A DNA stretch of 12,498 bases from an uncultured Marvinbryantia sp. GTDB lineage: Bacteria; Bacillota; Clostridia; Lachnospirales; Lachnospiraceae. Below the pieces are notes generated by a model. That model was not told the DNA's origin, did no database searches, and was given only the letters and a program-made list of their open reading frames with translations. The position numbers and the translations under genes were made by a program. Shown here piece by piece: positions 1 to 5,554 of this stretch (positions are counted from its first letter, which is position 1; every line of letters begins with the position of its first letter). Location of the stretch: positions 1-12,498 of the forward strand of contig CAKRON010000073.1 in NCBI GenBank assembly GCA_934373455.1, written 5' to 3'.

Positions 1-61
1 CAAGAAGTGCAAGAATACTTTCCAGCAGAATACATAATTCCTGATTTTGCATTTCTTCCAT
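1..61 (-). CDS. Small protein, 5' part only (runs off the left edge)
   Basis: The reading frame opens at an ATG at 61 behind an AAGGCGG-like ribosome binding site and stays open for 20 codons to the window edge, reading MEEMQNQELCILLESILALL. The first eight residues (MEEMQNQE) are identical to those of the 63-residue protein just upstream, after which the two diverge completely. It begins 48 nt after the stop of that gene, so the two are probably co-transcribed. I do not recognise a family. The visible part is an acidic start followed by a hydrophobic helix-like stretch. Compared with the upstream paralogue the DNA has one base fewer just after codon 8, so a frameshift relative to that gene is possible, but the sequence beyond does not match it in any frame I checked by eye. 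Confidence 0.5.
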   Translation of the reverse strand, partial: MEEMQNQELCILLESILALL

Positions 62-96
62 CCTTCTACCGCCTTTCTTATTTTGCATCGGTATAC
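36..96 (-). repeat. 5' module copy A (ribosome binding site plus first codons)
   Basis: This stretch closely matches 275-337: ATGCAAAAT, a purine-rich AAAGGCGGTAGAA(A/G)G ribosome binding site, and the codons for MEEMQNQE. The match stops upstream at about GTATACC, so unlike copies B and C this copy does not carry the promoter. It probably depends on read-through from the promoter at 344-372. Confidence 0.75.
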
Positions 97-105
97 TCGA
101 TGCAA
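83..105. repeat. Inverted repeat in the gap between the two small genes
   Basis: Perfect 8-bp arms (TTGCATCG and CGATGCAA) flank a 7-bp spacer in the 48-nt gap between the two small genes. There is no T-run after it on the minus strand, so it is not a classical terminator. It could be an mRNA processing or stability hairpin, or a protein-binding dyad. One arm overlaps the ATGCAAAAT part of the repeated 5' module. Confidence 0.55.
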
Positions 106-109
106 TATC

Positions 110-301
110 CTAACACTTCACCCTGTCCAGTTCTGCTACATTGACATTCAATGATGCCAGGATAACCTTCAAATCATAATATCGGATCTTTATTGCTTCA
201 TATACGGCAGAGTCTTTGTCTGCCAGCAGCATCCACTGTTGTATACGTGAAAACTCTTCCACAACTTCTTTCACAATTTCCTGATTCTGCATTTCTTCCA
301 T
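110..301 (-). CDS. Small acidic/helical protein of unknown function, 63 aa
   Basis: The start is set at the ATG at 301, which follows AAAGGCGG at good spacing; an upstream in-frame ATG at 328 lies within the leader and has no ribosome binding site. The product is 63 residues, predicted mostly helical, with an acidic N-terminal half (VKEVVEEFSRIQQWM), a middle LADKDSAVYEAIKIRYYDLKV segment and a C-terminal ELDRVKC. There is no signal peptide, membrane segment or Gly-Gly site. I cannot assign a family. It has its own sigma-A type promoter (344-372), nearly identical to the RiPP operon promoter 12 kb away, which suggests co-regulation. It is followed at 48 nt by a second gene with the same first eight residues. 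Possible roles are a small regulator, an adaptor, or an immunity or toxin-like peptide; nothing in the sequence chooses among them. Confidence 0.75.
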   Translation of the reverse strand: MEEMQNQEIVKEVVEEFSRIQQWMLLADKDSAVYEAIKIRYYDLKVILASLNVNVAELDRVKC

Positions 302-375
302 CTTTCTACCGCCTTTCCAATTTTGCATTGGTTTATACGCAATAGTATAGCGGGTTTACTCTTTGTTTGCAAGTT
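275..375 (-). repeat. 5' module copy B (promoter, leader, RBS, first codons)
   Basis: The promoter-to-start segment matches copy C at 12039-12114 with only scattered differences. Its start-proximal part also matches copy A at 36-96. The most conserved block runs from the -35 box through the -10 box to the ATTGG(A)AAAGG stretch before the ribosome binding site. Confidence 0.85.
344..372 (-). promoter_or_regulatory. Sigma-A type promoter of the 63-aa gene
   Basis: On the minus strand TTGCAA (372-367) is followed, after a 17-bp spacer, by TATACT (349-344). The expected transcription start is near 337, giving a leader of roughly 35 nt before the ATG at 301. The same boxes and spacer length recur at 12083-12111, which strengthens the call. 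Confidence 0.75.
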
Positions 376-479
376 TCTTATTTACTTTTTATCAGGGATT
401 AATTCTTGATATTTTGTATAAGCAATGCTTCAGAATACACCATTTATAAGACTTATAATTCAATATAATTACTATATCC

Positions 480-1043
480 CTATACGCTGTGTTTGTAAAG
501 AGTAAATTCCATTTCTACGATTTCTTTTGCCGTATGACGCTTAAGATAGACAGAAGACCAGATAATTAACACTGCAATCAGTAAACAGGGAACCGTAACC
601 TTCCACCCTAAAAAGTAAATAAGCAATACCAGAGGTCCTGTAAAACTGCATGCATGCCCACTTGCCCGATAATGAAAGGCCTTATTGCATATTGTTAAAA
701 TAATAACCGACAGGAAATATGTCAGACAAATAAGCAGTAATGAATTTTCCACATCTGAAACAAGAGCCCATAAAAGTGCCGCACTATAACCAATCAGATT
801 TGTAATAAACGCAAGCTTTCTCTGACCTTCTCTTCCCTGCTTTTTGAAGCCGGGCAAAACTCCATTGAAGACATAAGCCAGAACAGGAACAAACCCGAGC
901 AGAACAATCGAAACAATTATTTCAGAAGTACTTCTGAAAATCCCATCCTTGCTAAAAGCTAAAATAAGAATAAGCGCAGAAACCATAACCGGTGGAACCG
1001 ATAATACTCTTATTGCCTTTGCAATACGCTCTCTGACATCCAT
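480..1043 (-). CDS. PAP2-like integral membrane protein with degenerate active site, 187 aa
   Basis: The protein has about six hydrophobic segments (roughly residues 15-30, 41-60, 78-96, 101-119, 132-147, 150-165). It carries SGH at 128-130 and a C-terminal S163-S164-x5-H170-x3-E174, which lines up with the PAP2 phosphatase motifs (P)SGH and SR-x5-H-x3-D. The usual Arg is Ser and the usual Asp is Glu, and I see no convincing KX6RP first motif. PAP2 enzymes hydrolyse lipid phosphates such as phosphatidic acid or undecaprenyl pyrophosphate at the membrane; this one may be catalytically weak or have another role. The start ATG follows GGGAGGA. It lies 33 nt after the broken radical SAM gene and probably shared an operon with it. 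Confidence 0.7.
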   Translation of the reverse strand: MDVRERIAKAIRVLSVPPVMVSALILILAFSKDGIFRSTSEIIVSIVLLGFVPVLAYVFNGVLPGFKKQGREGQRKLAFITNLIGYSAALLWALVSDVENSLLLICLTYFLSVIILTICNKAFHYRASGHACSFTGPLVLLIYFLGWKVTVPCLLIAVLIIWSSVYLKRHTAKEIVEMEFTLYKHSV

Positions 1044-1076
1044 ATATTTTTCCTCCCTGCATTAAAAGTGCTCTGA

Positions 1077-1837
1077 TCAGTTATTTTTGTAATTTTCATA
1101 TGCCTTCGGAACCACCCTGGTCTCCGACCATAATTTATCAGCACAGGGCTTCCAGTTTCTTGCATACTCTTCACACTTTGCGCATAAATGCTCTGCAGTT
1201 TCCGGTGATTGCAAATCTGTCGATTTAGCTCCTGTTTCCTTTACAAGTCTCTGCAGAATCTCCGGATTCTCAAGCATTGGGCATGGTCTTAAGTGATTCT
1301 CATTAAACGGCTGATTATCACGATATGCCATAAACAAGGGCTGTTTTAATATTTCAAGTAAGCTGTGTGTTCTTATATTTGCTCCTGAATAGTGGATAAA
1401 TACACAGGGTTCGGCATCTCCATTTGCATTGATATGAAAGTAATTTCTTCCGCCGGCAATACATCCACCAACAAACTCTCCATCATTCTGGAAATCCATC
1501 GTGAACAAGCCTTCACCCTTTTCCAGTCTGCGGATTTCCCTGATTCTGTCCTTAATATACATTCTCTGTTCGGGGGTAGGAAGAATCTCTGCAGATGCTT
1601 CATTTCCAACAGGCATATAATGGAAGTACATTGCATAGCGGCATCCCTTATCTACCATAAGCTTCACAAATTCCTTACTTGTTACTGATTCACAGTTCTT
1701 TGACGTATAGCAGATGGATGTACCAAAAATCAATCCATTACCATTTCCTTTTCTCTGTCCCTGCCCATGTTTTTAAGCAAAACATCAATTATCTTTGAAG
1801 CGGTTGCCCTTGCTGCAGTATGTCCTAAATTACTCAT
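1077..1837 (-). pseudogene. Radical SAM/SPASM protein gene with the catalytic core deleted
   Basis: Two pieces of one protein remain. From an ATG at 1837, behind AGGAGAGG, a frame reads MSNLGHTAARATASK and on to a stop at 1730 after 35 codons, matching the N-terminal start of a clostridial radical SAM family as I know it. The C-terminal part begins in another frame near 1733 (LIFGTSICYTSKN) and runs to 1077 with a SPASM-like Cys pattern: GGC, EPC near FIHYS, RPC, then LCAKC. The central part, including the CX3CX2C iron-sulfur motif, is absent. An out-of-frame internal deletion therefore explains the locus. The C-terminal frame could in principle start at TTG 1733, but it lacks a ribosome binding site and begins in mid-domain. 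It lies upstream of, and likely in operon with, the PAP2-like gene. Confidence 0.85.
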
Positions 1838-1892
1838 TTCTGTTTCCTCTCCTGTATTTTTTAGTCAATATCAATCATATCTTTTATGAATT

Positions 1893-1931
1893 TTATTTAT
1901 TCACATTCTTTGCTGTTTTTAAGCCTCTCAC
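1893..1931 (-). CDS. Possible 12-codon ORF with perfect Shine-Dalgarno (gene remnant?)
   Basis: A GTG at 1931 follows AAGGAGG (1946-1940) at 8-nt spacing and reads MRGLKTAKNVNK before a stop at 1893. The ribosome binding site is better than most in the window, yet the frame is tiny. It may be the start of a truncated gene, possibly a regulator given the palindrome just upstream, or a leader peptide for the gene starting at 1837. The regulator idea is speculative. Confidence 0.3.
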   Translation of the reverse strand: MRGLKTAKNVNK

Positions 1932-1962
1932 TGTATGCTCCTCCTTATATGTACTGATCGTA

Positions 1963-1986
1963 ATTCAAATGGTATTTCATTTGAAT
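1963..1986. promoter_or_regulatory. Perfect 9-bp inverted repeat, possible operator
   Basis: Arms ATTCAAATG and CATTTGAAT are separated by 6 bp. It sits between the RiPP operon terminator and the strong ribosome binding site at 1940-1946, in the expected place for an operator of the radical SAM/PAP2 transcription unit. Its size and symmetry resemble sites bound by dimeric repressors such as TetR-family proteins, but no regulator gene is visible in the window. Confidence 0.45.
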
Positions 1987-1990
1987 AGAC

Positions 1991-2026
1991 AAAAAAACAA
2001 CAGTGTCCTATTTTTGGGCACTGTTG
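1991..2026 (-). terminator. Rho-independent terminator of the RiPP operon
   Basis: On the minus strand CAACAGTG (2026-2019) pairs perfectly with CACTGTTG (2005-1998), with two further C-G pairs inside after one mismatch and an A-rich loop. Seven T residues (1997-1991) follow directly. It lies 86 nt after the precursor stop and closes the operon. Confidence 0.85.
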
Positions 2027-2112
2027 CAAATATGTCTGATATATCAATTTTACTGTTACTGTTCACTCAATATTAATGTATTGATAACTTGAAAAAATCT
2101 GTCTTTCACGCA

Positions 2113-2673
2113 TCAGGATGCAACTGTCACGGTAACACCGATTGCTGCATGTACGGCTCCAACAGACTCTGCAACGACTGCAGCAGCTGCTGCCGAAACT
2201 GCCGCTGCTCCCATAAATACAACCGCACCTGCGACAATAACAAATCCGGCAACCAGTATAACTCCAAGGAATCCACAGCCTCCGTTGATCATTTCAAGTT
2301 CTTCCGGTGTCAGCTCTTCCGGAGAAGCCGGAATTACAATATAATCCACATCTTCTGTATTCTGAAGAAGCTGTATGGACCAGCCTTCCGGAATAATCTG
2401 CTTGGCTTCTTTTCCCTCAACATCCTTTACATTTCCCAGCAGACCTTCTGTGATTGTCTGTACTGCCTCTTTGACCCCTTCATAGGGCAGGACATACACC
2501 ATGGTCTTTTTCGGAGCATCCATAACCTTATACTCCTTATAATCCTCATAAGGCACTCCATACTCTTCAAAAACCGACTTCGGATCCTCCTTAAAATGCT
2601 GTTTGAATTCCTCCGACTCCCAACACTGTGAAAATACCTCTCCCAGTGCAGTTCTTACATCTTTTTCTTCCAT
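2113..2673 (-). CDS. NHLP-leader (proteusin-like) RiPP precursor, 186 aa
   Basis: This encodes the peptide substrate of the cluster. Residues 1-132 form a nitrile-hydratase-like leader (FKQHFKEDPKSVFEEYGV near 23-40; a strand region ending DYIVIP at 110-115; then ELTPEELEMINGG). The double-Gly at 131-132 is the predicted C39 cleavage site. The 54-residue core (133-186) starts with Cys133 and is very hydrophobic: 16 Ala, 14 Val and 7 Gly, with only Glu169 and His175 as charged or ionisable side chains apart from that Cys. The start at 2673 is preferred because AAAGGAG lies 7 nt before it; the ATG at 2679 is too close to that site. It is the last gene of the operon, 24 nt after the second radical SAM gene, and is followed by a terminator. 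The predicted product is a membrane-active peptide carrying D-residues; the modification is inferred from its neighbours. Confidence 0.9.
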   Translation of the reverse strand: MEEKDVRTALGEVFSQCWESEEFKQHFKEDPKSVFEEYGVPYEDYKEYKVMDAPKKTMVYVLPYEGVKEAVQTITEGLLGNVKDVEGKEAKQIIPEGWSIQLLQNTEDVDYIVIPASPEELTPEELEMINGGCGFLGVILVAGFVIVAGAVVFMGAAAVSAAAAAVVAESVGAVHAAIGVTVTVAS

Positions 2674-2697
2674 GCTCATTCTCCTTTCTACATCCCT

Positions 2698-4074
2698 TTA
2701 TTCTTCCGGATATAAATCGTGATCCACCAGCAATCCCTGTTTCCAAAGATAGTTCAGAAGATAGAACAGGAATTCCGGTTTCACTCCCCATTTTTCTTCA
2801 TCCTTCTGCAGACAGGCTACCAGTTCCCTTTTGGTCATGTTTCCCTGCTTCAGCAGCGGAAGGATTTCCCTGATACCGGAAATTTCTTCCGGATTATCAT
2901 ACTGAATGGTATAACATGCTTTACTTATAATTTTAACACATTGTGGGGAATCTGTATAATCAAAATATGGATATAACTGAATTTTTTCTTCCGGACTGAT
3001 CAGAAGCTTCATATGTGTCCGGATCATCTCCTCCATCTTCGTGCGGAGATCTGCCGCATCGGTGAAGCTTTCCCTGCAAAGAACCGCTTCTCCGGCAGGA
3101 TATTTTTCTGATGCGGTAACGGGTGTTGAAAGCCGGATGGTATGCTCTGCCATATTCACCACAAATCCGGTCAGGCAGGCAATCGTTCCTTCATACTCCT
3201 CATCCTTTGCATTTCTTCCTGCTTTCACAAAGTTAGAGCCCGGCGCCTCCGGGAACTGTGGCAGAAGCTCCACAAGAAGCAGCTCCTCCGGGGTAAATGT
3301 CTCCCGGATTTCATGCAGCTGATCCAGAGACTGTACCGAAAAACGGTAGATCGTATCTCCCTCTGCCATCATATCCTGAAGCAGCTTCCTTGTTCTTTCT
3401 TTATTTCTGAGAAAAGCTGCTGTTGTAATCTGTGGAAGTCTTCCAAACACTTCCTTGTAAACCGCAACAAATTTTTCATAATCCGGATTGTCCATCGGTT
3501 CCGTCGCATAATAACAGGTTCCATAGCCTGCCCCATCCCCGATAATTTCTTTTGCCGCTGTCAGAACCTCCCGCCATTCCTGCAGATTCTCCGGTGTCCC
3601 CCGGTAAATTTTTGACAGCCTTCCCGCATTCAGCCCGCAATAGGCACAGCCGACTGAGCATCCACTTGTCAGCTCCAGCGTCAGCACCGTATGGATATAA
3701 GAATGATTCCGATAGCCGAATGCCCCCTCACATCTGGTAATCTGCCTTAGTCTCCACTTTTTCATCGTGCTGTTCTGTGGCGTGGACGCTTCCCGTAAAT
3801 CATCTCTCCAGTTAAGCTTTCGATTCATAAAATCAATATACTTTTCCACCTTTGCTCCCGGATAAACAGCCTTTACAGAACGCGGATCCGTTGGATCTGC
3901 CATTTTCGTTTCCAGATCCTTCTGGCTAAAGGGAATCCGGGTCTTTTTAAGGAACCCTTCCGGATCCTGTTTGTATTCTGCTTTTGCACCGGGTACCAGT
4001 GTTAAAATCTCCATGAACCGTTTGATCTGTGCAAGATCATGCAGATCCTCTTCTTCATAAAATATACTGCCCAT
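2698..4074 (-). CDS. Radical SAM RiPP epimerase-like protein 2 (PoyD type), 458 aa
   Basis: The cluster motif CSVGCAYC places cluster-binding Cys at 139, 143 and 146 (CX3CX2C). The following text (ATEPMDNPDYEKF, LPQITTAAFLRNKERT, FTPEELLLVELLPQFPEAP, GTIACLTGFVVNMAE) agrees with the PoyD-type radical SAM peptide epimerase family as I know it, enzymes that convert L- to D-residues in proteusin cores. The C-terminal 60 residues look like a winged-helix fold (MTKRELVAC ... FLFYLLNYLWKQGLLVD). The N-terminus (KAEYKQDPEGFLKKTRI) resembles the precursor leader. The start at ATG 4074 follows AGGAG and lies 1 nt after the upstream stop; a longer frame from 4131 would overlap that gene by 56 nt. It is a diverged paralogue of the gene before it and has Val319 where the paralogue has Cys351. 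Confidence 0.82.
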   Translation of the reverse strand: MGSIFYEEEDLHDLAQIKRFMEILTLVPGAKAEYKQDPEGFLKKTRIPFSQKDLETKMADPTDPRSVKAVYPGAKVEKYIDFMNRKLNWRDDLREASTPQNSTMKKWRLRQITRCEGAFGYRNHSYIHTVLTLELTSGCSVGCAYCGLNAGRLSKIYRGTPENLQEWREVLTAAKEIIGDGAGYGTCYYATEPMDNPDYEKFVAVYKEVFGRLPQITTAAFLRNKERTRKLLQDMMAEGDTIYRFSVQSLDQLHEIRETFTPEELLLVELLPQFPEAPGSNFVKAGRNAKDEEYEGTIACLTGFVVNMAEHTIRLSTPVTASEKYPAGEAVLCRESFTDAADLRTKMEEMIRTHMKLLISPEEKIQLYPYFDYTDSPQCVKIISKACYTIQYDNPEEISGIREILPLLKQGNMTKRELVACLQKDEEKWGVKPEFLFYLLNYLWKQGLLVDHDLYPEE

Positions 4075-4075
4075 T

Positions 4076-5554
4076 CTATTCTCCTGTCTCATTGTCTTTG
4101 GGAAATAACACCGGATCCCTGATAAATCCAAGCTTCCAGAGCTGATTCAGATACCAGTAGATCTTCTCCGGTCTTGCTCCTGTCTGCTCCACCACCTGTT
4201 CCACGATCTGCCTTTTGGTATATATCCCACGGAACAGAAGCTCAATCGTTTCCTGCATTCCTGTTTTCTTCATCTTCGCAGGGAACATTGTATATTGCCC
4301 ATGTGTACTTACAAGAGCCTTCTCTTCTCCAACCTGTCTGTATTCAAAATAGTCATAAAACCCGACCGGCTCATCATCCGGTAATTCATTCACCATATAG
4401 TTATCTATGAAGCCGAGCAGCTTTTCCTTAAAATCTGCAGCATTTTCAAAAAATACCTTTGGCGGCCCTGCTACTCCATCCGGATAATCTGCATCTGCAT
4501 AGCATGGTGTGATCATACGGAGGCTTCTTTCTGCCATATTTACAACAAACCCGTCCACACAGCAGATACTGCCCGCCTGCTCCGGAATTTCTTCCCCTGC
4601 GGCAAGACGCTTTTCCAGCTCGTGTCCTGAAATGGTAAATGGTATAAAAGCAGGTGCCTCCGGATACTGCGGGATCAGCTCCACCTTCAGAAGCTCTTCC
4701 GGTGTAAACTCCTCAAGTACCTCTCTGGCTTCCTGAAGACTCCGTAGGGAAAAGCGGTGGATAAAGCTCTTTTTACAGTACAGCTCTTTTAATAATGCAT
4801 GTGTCCGTTCCGGCCTTCTCAAGGGTACTGCAGTTGTAATCTGGGGGATTACCCCGAATTCCTCATAAAAGTCTGCCTCAAACAATTCATAGTCGGGGTT
4901 ATCCAATGCCTCGGTTGCCAGATACAGGGTTCCCCGCCCTGCGGAATCTCCCAGAACTGCTTTGGCTTCCTTAAGGACTTCCCGGAACAATGCCGCATTT
5001 TCCTCCGTATAAAAAAACACCTTCTGCAGCTTCTTCGCTCCCACGCCACAGAATTCACATCCTACTGAGCATCCACAGGACAGTTCGAAATTCATCACAT
5101 CATGGATAAAGGCTTCATTAACACCACCAAGAGCTCCCTTACAGCGTTCCATCTGCCGCTCTCTCCAGATCTTCATGCGTTTATTTTGGGGAACACATTC
5201 TACCTTCCGCATGGTATCCCGCAGATACAGCTTATTGCCTATAAACTGCTCATACCGGTAAACGGTCTCCGAAATTTCATCCCTCCAGTCAGGAGAAGTC
5301 AGTTTCTCTTTCAGTTCTGCCTGTCTTTCCGGATAAAACATCAGCTTCAGATCCTCCGGATCAATCCCCGTAAGGCCATTTTCCCGCAGAAAATTCTCCG
5401 GATTTTCTTCCAGCTCCTCCCGTGCCTGTGGCAGGAGGCACAAAAGCTCTGCCCCTCTCTTTGCCCTGGCTACCAGTCCGGAAATTCTTTTCATCTGCGC
5501 TTCCCCTAATTCTTCATTTGTCTTATCCAGCAGCGCTTTTTCCTGCTCTGTCAT
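4076..5554 (-). CDS. Radical SAM RiPP epimerase-like protein 1 (PoyD type), 492 aa
   Basis: The iron-sulfur motif CSVGCEFC gives cluster Cys at 162, 166 and 169. Downstream blocks match its neighbour and the PoyD-type epimerase family: LATEALDNPDYELF, GVIPQITTAVPLRRPERTHALL, EEFTPEELLKVELIPQYPEAP, and CCVDGFVVNMAERSLRMITPC. Such enzymes abstract an alpha hydrogen with the 5'-deoxyadenosyl radical and quench the peptide radical from the other face, usually by a Cys thiol; candidates here are Cys332 and Cys351. A winged-helix-like C-terminus (YTKRQIVEQVVEQTG ... WYLNQLWKLGFI) ends the protein. Its ATG overlaps the upstream ABC gene stop by 4 nt (ATGA) behind GAGGGGGA, indicating translational coupling. 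An activity other than epimerisation cannot be excluded. Confidence 0.85.
   Translation of the reverse strand: MTEQEKALLDKTNEELGEAQMKRISGLVARAKRGAELLCLLPQAREELEENPENFLRENGLTGIDPEDLKLMFYPERQAELKEKLTSPDWRDEISETVYRYEQFIGNKLYLRDTMRKVECVPQNKRMKIWRERQMERCKGALGGVNEAFIHDVMNFELSCGCSVGCEFCGVGAKKLQKVFFYTEENAALFREVLKEAKAVLGDSAGRGTLYLATEALDNPDYELFEADFYEEFGVIPQITTAVPLRRPERTHALLKELYCKKSFIHRFSLRSLQEAREVLEEFTPEELLKVELIPQYPEAPAFIPFTISGHELEKRLAAGEEIPEQAGSICCVDGFVVNMAERSLRMITPCYADADYPDGVAGPPKVFFENAADFKEKLLGFIDNYMVNELPDDEPVGFYDYFEYRQVGEEKALVSTHGQYTMFPAKMKKTGMQETIELLFRGIYTKRQIVEQVVEQTGARPEKIYWYLNQLWKLGFIRDPVLFPKDNETGE

Noticed and set aside
444..458. Dyad TTATAAG/CTTATAA after the PAP2-like gene as a terminator
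   Set aside because: The stem is purely AT-rich apart from one pair, has a one-base centre and no T-run.
1077..1733. The 218-codon radical SAM fragment as an intact gene
   Set aside because: Its only start is a TTG without a ribosome binding site, it begins in mid-domain, and the true N-terminus lies just upstream in another frame.
2037..2046. Palindrome TGATATATCA between the precursor and its terminator
   Set aside because: It is short and AT-rich, as expected by chance in this spacer.
2089..2631. Plus-strand frame rich in Cys, looking like a Cys-rich peptide
   Set aside because: It is the antisense of the precursor gene: Ala (GCA/GCT/GCC) codons on the minus strand yield Cys-like TGC on the plus strand. 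No ribosome binding site or conserved family is seen.
2113..2673. Precursor as a nitrile hydratase alpha subunit
   Set aside because: The leader shares ancestry with that family, but the metal-binding Cys cluster is absent, and the Gly-Gly plus hydrophobic core and exporter context fit a RiPP precursor.
2674..2679. ATG at 2679 as the precursor start
   Set aside because: The AAAGGAG site is only about one base from it; ATG 2673 has proper 7-nt spacing. The difference is two residues.
2698..4131. A longer start (4131) for the second radical SAM protein
   Set aside because: It would overlap the preceding gene by 56 nt and lacks a ribosome binding site; ATG 4074 has AGGAG and sits 1 nt after the upstream stop.
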